Part shown: in pieces, positions 58,201 through 64,000 of the stretch
Numbering within the stretch: position 1 is the stretch's first letter
How the letters are laid out: every line of letters begins with the position of its first letter
From: Cliona cf. orientalis
Lineage: Eukaryota > Porifera > Demospongiae > Clionaida > Clionaidae
Length of the DNA stretch: 64,000 bases
Direction of reading: 5' to 3'
NCBI GenBank assembly: GCA_963930775.1
Contig: OZ005691.1
Location: 2,604,001 to 2,668,000 of the forward strand
Notes under the pieces: model-generated
What the model was told of the DNA's origin: nothing
Databases searched by the model: none
What the model saw: only the letters and a program-made list of their open reading frames with translations
Made by a program: the position numbers and the translations under genes

Positions 58201-60564
58201 ATGTACATGATATCGTAAATTCCTGGTCTCTAGTGCCTTAGCACTGCACTTACATGTACATGTATTTGTGATAAATCACATGATCATGTGTGGGTCACTA
58301 CATAGTGAATCAAATTGTGCCCTTGATATCAATTTTTATTGGCATATTAAAATCAAATAGTAACAACATTAATTATTTTAATTTAATCTGCTATCTAATA
58401 AGGTGAACATGACATCAGTTGTGCCATCAACTCACCAACAAGCAAAATGCAGTGGAGTGTATCCACCAGCGTCAGTGCAGGTTGGACTACATTTCAGATC
58501 CTCAATGAGATACTTGGCAAGGGGTAGATGTCCATTCCTAAATTGAGGATAAAGTAGGGTAGAGTTTATTATTGTGATACATGTGTAATAGTGACAATAA
58601 ATTTATGTTTACATGTACAAGTCTATACCTGCCCACATGGTCCTCACCATCCACCCCTCCCCCCACCCTGTGCTGTGCTCGTATAGTAATCAAGTCCTAA
58701 GACTACAACTATAAGAGCAACCACAAGAAAAAACCACGGCCCTATGATATGGATAATACAAAGATGTTACTGCCATGTTTAGTTCCATAATAATTATTAC
58801 TCCTTCTAGGAGCAGTGACACAATCACACCACTTGCATAGTGAGATTCAGCTATTACTAATGCTATGGCCAAATTTAGTTCCAAATAACTAGTGCTACAA
58901 TCACACCACTTAGTGAGACACACATCCTTTTGGAATGGTACTGTATAGCGGGAAACTTTTGAGAGAGAAAATGTTAAATGTTGTGGTTTGAGAGGTACCC
59001 GTGAAAATTTTATCCATGAAATTCAGGTTTGTCCCACCCACCTATAGCATTCCATGAAACTTTTCTCAGCGAAATTCCCTTTTTCTTCTTTTCTTCTGAT
59101 CTGTGAAAGTTTTCTCCCTCGAATGTTTTCCACTATACATGGTACTGTATGGCGGGTAAATTTCATGGGGTGCTAATTTTCATTAATTAGTATATTGGTG
59201 AGCTAAAGTCATATTCACTCTTGCTCAACCCTTTGAGAAAGCTGCATATGTATTCATGTATGAAGCGATATATCGTTCACGTTCTCATCATAAAATTATA
59301 TGTTCACTCAAGTTTATACGCACGTACACACTTACATGACATACTGGTCAATGTTGATCGTGTGTAAACCCTAAATGTGGCTCTCCTTACAAAAGCTGTG
59401 GTGGAATAGCCACACAAGCCAGGGTTAGTTATCACTGAAGCTGACACTCAAGCAACAATGTAGGTAGACTTAGAAAATGTACTACAAGCCCAGGGAAACC
59501 CCACAATGCAGTGCCCTGTTTGAGACTGGTTATATAGTTGTTCTGCATTAGCAGTCAAAAATTTAATACTGACTGTCACCGATGGTGGTATTTGCATATA
59601 CACAGAACAGAAGTAGTGATGGAGTATAAAGCTAAAAAATTAATATCTGAATGTTTTTCTGTGGAGTGTGGGGATCATCTATTGTCTACATGTACAGGAT
59701 TGTGGCAAGATAATATCTGTGAGCATTTTGCTCACCCCCTCAATGATGTCATCCTATTATTATAGTGACGACTGTTACCTAAAAACTGCTATAGCCACAG
59801 TCAGTCAGCTGCCCACCCATCAAGTATTAAACAATGATTATTATAGGCTTGGTGTGACTACATACAGGTAATTTCCTGGTCTCTAGTATAATTATTCAAT
59901 GCATATTATTTCAAAGGCAACTTGCTCAATGATGTGTGGGTCACTACATACACATGTAGATATCAATTTTTGCTCACCCCCTCAATGATGTCATCCTATT
60001 GTTATAGTGACCACTGCTACCTAAACACTGCTATAGCCACAGTCAGACAGCTGCCCACCCACTGAGTGTTAATTTTTTGAAGACAATTATGCTTGGTGTG
60101 ACTACATAGTACTACATGTAATTTCCTGGTCTCTAGTGCCTTAGTACTTCACTTACTTGTCCAATGCACATTTCAAAGGCTAAATTGCACAATCATGTGT
60201 GGGTCACTACATAGTGAATTGAAATTGTGCCTTTGACATCAATTTTTATTGGAATATTAGTAACTTTGCTATCTAAGGTGAATAGGGCATCAGTTGTGCC
60301 ATCAACTTACCTACAAGCATAATGCAGTGGAGTCTCTCCAAAACTGTTAGTGCAGGTTGGACTACATTTCAGATCCTCTATGAGATACTTGGCAAGGGGT
60401 ACATGTCCATTCCTAAAATTGAGGATAAAAGTATAGTAGAGTTTTATCACATCATAGTACACCCTATTGTGATGATAATGATAACAAATTTGTGTTTACA
60501 TGTACATGTATGTACAAGACTGTACCTGCCCACATGGTCCTGACCATCCGCCCCTCCCCCCACC
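51979..60564 (-). CDS. Paralogue D: ANK-Roc-COR-death domain protein, 5' end missing
   Basis: Minus-strand exons: candidate microexon 60,526-60,564; 60,311-60,412; microexon 58,629-58,667; 58,436-58,537; 56,516-56,617; 52,967-55,155; 52,684-52,791; 52,412-52,477; 51,979-52,295. These total 3,064 nt and, entering in phase 2, leave exactly 1,021 codons in frame including the stop. Same architecture as B and C: ankyrin repeats, Roc (GNPGAGKSTF, DFAGHKEYY, GSHAD), COR, helical tail, two linker exons, type-1 death domain. An exon 1 encoding the MST...DACK cap was not found between 60.6 and 64 kb, so it lies beyond the window or is lost. One microexon (56.7 kb) is destroyed by a foldback MITE. Confidence 0.78.
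52412..52477 (-). CDS. Paralogue D linker exon 2 (66 nt)
   Basis: Phase 1 to 1, acceptor CATAG, donor GTATGT. Encodes ASAQCGKTEGQDYDRNASI then PKI; one codon longer than in C. Confidence 0.7.
52540..52680. mobile_element. Small palindromic MITE in paralogue D intron
   Basis: GTTTGCTGACTTGGCAC with TTCCATAT on one side and ATATGGAATT with AAAGTCAGCAAAC on the other; about 125 nt, would fold into one hairpin. Confidence 0.55.
52684..52791 (-). CDS. Paralogue D linker exon 1 (108 nt)
   Basis: Phase 1 to 1, acceptor GTGCAG, donor GTGAGT. TSPAVAESATNPTDHADQHV and a CHESDSTTSIT-type tail. Confidence 0.75.
52967..55155 (-). CDS. Paralogue D large exon: last ankyrin repeat + Roc + COR
   Basis: 2,189 nt, open throughout, acceptor ATGCAG, donor GTACTG after LELIT. 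SYGHTATASFLLQEAQCDPN, P-loop VLGNPGAGKSTF, YDFAGHKEYYAGHDALL, IGSHADV, SWIVLDKAVLLSQVNGVIF, YFFFPGLVHL, VWKNGIYWVNRSGGEAIVEV. The variable patch after Roc is shortest here (HRLNDGGEYRYLKYAKSSD), and the C-terminal patch reads KFAIIDETQSFELAKL to ASASHEGARGLL. All length changes are whole codons. Confidence 0.9.
56516..56617 (-). CDS. Paralogue D ankyrin exon 3 (HGHLPLAKYL ... TPLHFAC)
   Basis: 102 nt, phase 2 to 2, donor GTAAGT; turn CTDTLGYTPLHFAC. Sister of the 58.4-kb exon. Confidence 0.8.
56709..56746 (-). pseudogene. Paralogue D microexon destroyed by foldback MITE
   Basis: Donor GTACAG and GGVDGEDHVG remain, but the CACAG acceptor is replaced by the tip of the MITE at 56,746. The sister unit at 58,629 is intact. 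Confidence 0.55.
56746..57275. mobile_element. Foldback element interrupted by MITE A2
   Basis: Outer foldback unit 56,746-56,858, then the inner ATAGTTATCTGC arm, interrupted at 56,873-57,205, then resuming at CAAGTAATTGGGGTGCAT and ending GGCAGATAACTA. Nested insertion order is clear. Confidence 0.65.
56873..57205. mobile_element. MITE family A, copy 2 (CAGTGGTGGATCC...GGATCCGCCACTG)
   Basis: 333 nt, with target duplication TGCAA on both sides (56,868-56,872 and 57,206-57,210). Interior matches 7,342-7,676. Confidence 0.75.
58436..58537 (-). CDS. Paralogue D ankyrin exon 2 (NGHLPLAKYL ... TPLHFAC)
   Basis: 102 nt, phase 2 to 2, donor GTGAGT; turn CTDAGGYTPLHFAC. Part of the 1.93-kb tandem duplication. 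Confidence 0.8.
58629..58667 (-). CDS. Paralogue D candidate microexon 2 (39 nt)
   Basis: Acceptor CACAG, donor GTATAG, phase 2 to 2: VGGGVDGEDHVG. Confidence 0.5.
58938..60300. other. Paralogue D intron sequence, no exon found
   Basis: Contains a MITE like 41,440-41,640, then sequence shared with paralogue C (43,540-44,050) and two copies of the GACTACATAC / CCTGGTCTCTAGT block that lies downstream of each ANK exon. Confidence 0.45.
60311..60412 (-). CDS. Paralogue D ankyrin exon 1 (NGHVPLAKYL ... TPLHYAC)
   Basis: 102 nt, phase 2 to 2, acceptor TTTTAG, donor GTAAGT; turn CTNSFGETPLHYAC. Confidence 0.8.
60526..60564 (-). CDS. Paralogue D candidate microexon 1 (39 nt)
   Basis: Acceptor CACAG, donor GTACAG, phase 2 to 2: VGGGADGQDHVG, with two amino-acid changes relative to the common form. 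Confidence 0.5.
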
Positions 60565-60639
60565 CTGTGCTGTGCTCACATATTAATAAAATCCTAAGAC
60601 TTTAACTGATAAGAAACTAGAGCTCTTTAGAATATAGTT

Positions 60640-60990
60640 GTAACAAATACTGTGATCTGATTGGACACTCAGAGGTCTCTATTTCTCATAGAGACCTACA
60701 AGCTTTCATAGAGACCTACAAGTTCTCATAGAGACCTACAAGTATAGCCAAGGCCAAGGGCAAAGAAAGATGCACAGCGCAACAGTAGCCTTGTCCTTGG
60801 GTCAACTACCATGGTTACAGTTGCTATATTCTAAATCAGTTAGAGACCTCGTCCAATGGTCTCTACGCTTTTAAGAGACCCTCAGGCCCTTAGTAGCACC
60901 CTCGCTTCGCTCGGGATGCTACAGCCTCGGGCCTTCGGGTCTCTTAAAATGCGTAGAGACCTTGGACTCAGTCTCTAACTATTATATAGA
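60640..60990 (-). mobile_element. Palindrome-core element nested in another element
   Basis: Inverted relative of 1,655-2,025: tail ACAAATACTGTGATCTGATT, then hairpin core CTCGCTTCGCTCGGGATGCT. It splits an ACTAGAGCTCT ... GAGCACATACCCCG element. Confidence 0.6.
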
Positions 60991-60999
60991 GCACATACC

Positions 61000-63340
61000 C
61001 CGTGAGCAGTGGCAGATCCAGGCAAGATTTGTAGGGATAATCATGTCCACTATACATCCCTACTCTTGCTTTTTTCGATTATGGCTACCATATGCCTGTT
61101 GACGATAATTCATTGGTGCTATCCTTAACCAAGAGAAATTAATGCTAGCATGCTTGGCTCGTAGAGGTGGGGGGATTGACTATCGCATTGCTGTCTGGTT
61201 AGTTTATTTCTGCACCTACTCAAAAAGCAAGCGTAGGGATGTATAGTGGACATGATTATCCCTACAAATCTTGTTTGTATACTTTTTGGCCCTCCCATCC
61301 CTACTTCTCTCTTCAATTTCATTGTTTTTTATACTTGTTTCTGTTCTTTTTTGTTTCTCTTTAGCGTAAGTCATCAATGCTATCTATTATGATGTTCTCA
61401 TTGGCTCTTAACTTCATTTTCAATGGTGCGGTGGCATAATAATACTATTATAGTATATTATGTATCCAGGATGATAAGCCGCGCGCGCGCGAGTGCTAGC
61501 CACGCCCCTCACTAGGTCGTCGTTACCGTACCGCGGCCACGGCCGTACTCTACATAGGCAAGCTCTAGATCTTGGCATAATAAACAGTATGCTCATTGCT
61601 CAGTGACTAGCCTCGTTCCCAGACCCAGAGAAGCTGCTACCAACATTAAACTTACTAACTTTTTAGGTTTGCTTCCGGCTAAATAGAAGTTTTTCACGGC
61701 CTAGCTCGTTCTCCAGGTCCAGTCTGCCCGCGCCCGCGTGATCGATGCGATGGCGCGCGGCGCCAGGGCTTAACTCCTGTCACATGACTTCACCATGGTA
61801 ACACATGAGCATGCGCATAATATAACAAAATGGCGTATAAGACATGCCCAATCGTACAATGCGCTGACCATTTAGTAACGGTGTCATGATAACACAAAAC
61901 TAGTGTGACACTGCACTGCGCGCTACAAAATAGAGTGGATTTATATCTGAACTAAGGTGAGAGGTCCAGAGAGTCTTGAGTTAGCCCTGGTAATGAAAAA
62001 GAAAGAAAGATTGACAATTGGCTATTTCTTACATGGCTGGTTCAGGCATACCTGATCGTTTCCATGGATGTGTGGGGGCTTGATAGATAGATATTCTGGC
62101 GTAGATCATGAATATGAGAGTTAAAAATCTTAAAATTTAAGTTGCTCTGAGTTATTCAAGTTTTTGTAATGTATTACATATATGGCAATATCCGGGCCAT
62201 CCCTACTGTACAAGTATAAAAACAATTGAATAAAATTGAAGGCTGAAGTAGGGATGGCAGGATCAAAAAGTACACAAACAAGATTTGTAAGGGATAATTG
62301 CATCTACTATACATCCCTACGCTTGCTTTTCTTCATTATTACGCATCTATTAATGTCAATATACTTGTCGAGTGAAGTATGTGGAAGATATTCAGGTTAT
62401 TCCTAGTTGTCACGATGGTGGGATGGTCAGTTTGATTCAATCACATGCATTATTGTTGGTTATTTTTGCATCCCTCAACTTGAAAGCAAGCGTAGGGATG
62501 TATAGTAGATGCAATTATCCCTTACAAATCTTGTTTGTGTACTTTTTGATCCTGCCATCCCTACTTCAGCCTTCAATTTTATTCAATTGTTTTTATACTT
62601 GTTCCTGTTCTTTTTTTATTGCACATAGTGCATTTTATCAATGCCATCTTACATGGCTTGCTCACAACTTCTATCCAGTGTAATTAAGTGCATGGACGAT
62701 GGGAGGTGCCAAAGTTTCACGGTAGCCACGCCTCTCGTTAACTTGCGTTCATATGCCTATGTGATGAAGCAGGCTGATAAAGAAGGCAGTTTTAGGCGGC
62801 CCAAGTAGTGATGAGACTCTTCCGTTTAGGGAGAAAATCAAGTTCTAAATTTTATTGTTAGCAGCAGCTACTCGGCATAATTCTATGATCTGTACGTTAC
62901 CGCTCCGTGAGCCTTGCGCCTTCGTATGCCTATAATATCTCAGATGATCTTTCCAGCGGAGCATTAGTGCTGCACGCGCTAGCGAGTAGCTCGCCTATGC
63001 CTAGCGTCTTACCGCTCCCCGAGCCTTGCGCCTTCTTATCCATGATCGATCCAGCGAGCTGCTGCACGCGCTAGAGAGTAGCTAGCTCGCCTGGGGCGCG
63101 GCGCTGTCACATGACTTCACCATGGCAAACATTCATATTCCGAGCATGCGCATTATATCATAAAAATGGCGTATCAGACACACCCAATTATCAATGCGCC
63201 GTACACACCCACTATTACGTAACTGTCGAGATAATGCCAAACTTGCGTGCCACTGCACTGCGCGCTACAAAATGGAGTGGATTTATACTCAAACTAAGAT
63301 GAGCGATTAAGGCAGTCTTGAGCTAGCCCTGATAATGAAA

Positions 63341-63384
<44 letters not shown>

Positions 63385-63680
63385 ATGACAAATGGCCATT
63401 TTTTTGAACATCTGGTTCTGGCATATACAATTGATTTGATGAATGATCTTGGTCTTGTTAGATAGATAATTTGCTGGAGATTCTGATTTTCATACTTAGA
63501 AACTTCACAAAATTACCTATTTTGAGATATTTGGATATTTGTAATGTATTACATATATGGCATATCCGGGCCATCCCTACTTATAGAGTCTACCGACTCT
63601 ATGATACTTGTATACTTTGTATACTTTTTGGGCCTCCCATCCCTACTTCTCTCTTCAATTTCATTGTTTTTTATACTTGC
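61000..63680. repeat. Repeat cluster: GTAGGGATG blocks and inverted copy of 26.7-27.8 kb
   Basis: Holds 62,330-63,600, the inverted copy of 26,690-27,830, including an (AAAG)n tract at 63,341-63,384, a shorter relative at 61,420-62,220, and several GTAGGGATGG blocks. No gene recognised, and no exon 1 of paralogue D. Confidence 0.55.
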
Positions 63681-63993
63681 AAGTGTACCCCCCTTTGGGC
63701 TGCATCTAATACTAAGAAGTACTGATGATGAACCATGGATGAACTAAATGGAACCCCCCTTTCTGGCTATAGAACTAAGAAAACTCCTACTATGGCTCAC
63801 CTTAGAATGCTTTAGAAGAAAATTTGTTCGAAAATGGATCAATTGGACTGGTAGGGGTGGCAGTTTGTCTCAAAACGATCGAAAATGGGCGTGGTTATGC
63901 CCCAAAGTGGGCATGGCTTCCCAAAATTCGCGCACGCTTCGCGCGTAAGAGTGTACTGCAACCCCACTTTTAGAAATCCTGGATCCGCCACTG
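63681..63993 (-). mobile_element. MITE family A, copy 3, truncated
   Basis: Reverse orientation; ends GGATCCGCCACTG at 63,993. The other end is cut at AAGTGTACCCCCCTTTGGGC, next to a GTAGGGATG repeat. Confidence 0.65.
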
Positions 63994-64000
63994 GTGAGCT

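Larger units (their letters stand above)
55535..58660. repeat. 1.93-kb tandem duplication carrying an ankyrin exon each
   Basis: Copies about 55,535-56,740 and 57,460-58,660, offset about 1,930 nt, almost the same over more than 1 kb: foldback end, CAACAACTACACAGGGTACA block, MITE, ANK exon and microexon. The spacer of the first copy is enlarged by two later MITEs. Confidence 0.75.

Noticed and set aside
61000..64000. First exon of paralogue D
   Set aside because: Searched for the MST...DACK...VRQA(V/I)ADGVD cap on the minus strand and found nothing.
1..64000. Bacterial or viral origin, CRISPR array, operons
   Set aside because: Introns with GT/AG ends, metazoan gene families and MITEs are incompatible. 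Direct repeats seen are microsatellites or transposons with no spacer regularity.

Overview
The window looks like nuclear DNA of an early-branching animal, most likely a demosponge (inference from gene content, not proven). It is AT-rich, its genes are split into many short exons, and it is packed with short non-autonomous transposons. The main content is a head-to-tail array of paralogous genes on the minus strand. They encode ankyrin repeats (ANK), then a Roc GTPase and COR domain, then a C-terminal death domain. This is the DAPK1-type ROCO layout, but no kinase domain is visible.

Layout, by coordinate: (1) 1-13,956 holds paralogue A, of which only exon 1 (13,784-13,956) and three ANK exons (10.1, 9.6 and 4.7 kb) are seen; any Roc part would lie left of base 1. 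(2) 14,161-15,386 is a decayed phospholipase-B1-like gene on the minus strand, followed by a remnant of a G-protein alpha-subunit 3' end at 16.4 kb. (3) 17,489-31,764 is paralogue B, complete: ten exons whose lengths sum to 1,066 codons in frame. (4) 34.3-34.9 kb is a larger G-alpha fragment on the plus strand with a frameshift. (5) 35,614-45,856 is paralogue C, complete, 1,111 codons in frame, with a death domain of a different type. (6) 45.9-51.5 kb is gene-poor. It has a GC-rich island at 47.0-48.05 kb, a third G-alpha remnant at 49.5 kb and a large inverted repeat at 50.4-51.5 kb built from a minisatellite. (7) 51,979-60,564 is paralogue D, whose first exon is not in the window. (8) 60.6-64 kb is repeats only.

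B, C and D each sit next to a G-alpha 3' fragment, so the duplicated unit (about 16-18 kb) included both. Inside B-D the ANK repeats are encoded by uniform 102-nt phase-2 exons that have multiplied together with their introns. In D a 1.93-kb tandem duplication is still plain. Most ANK exons are preceded by a tiny candidate exon of 39, 42 or 45 nt that could be added or left out without changing frame. The large Roc-COR exon is nearly the same in B, C and D except for two variable patches, while the 3' death-domain exon is of one type in B and D and another in C. Repeat-based recognition, a GTPase switch and an exchangeable death-fold output would suit a diversifying innate-immune or cell-death signalling family. 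That role is inference.
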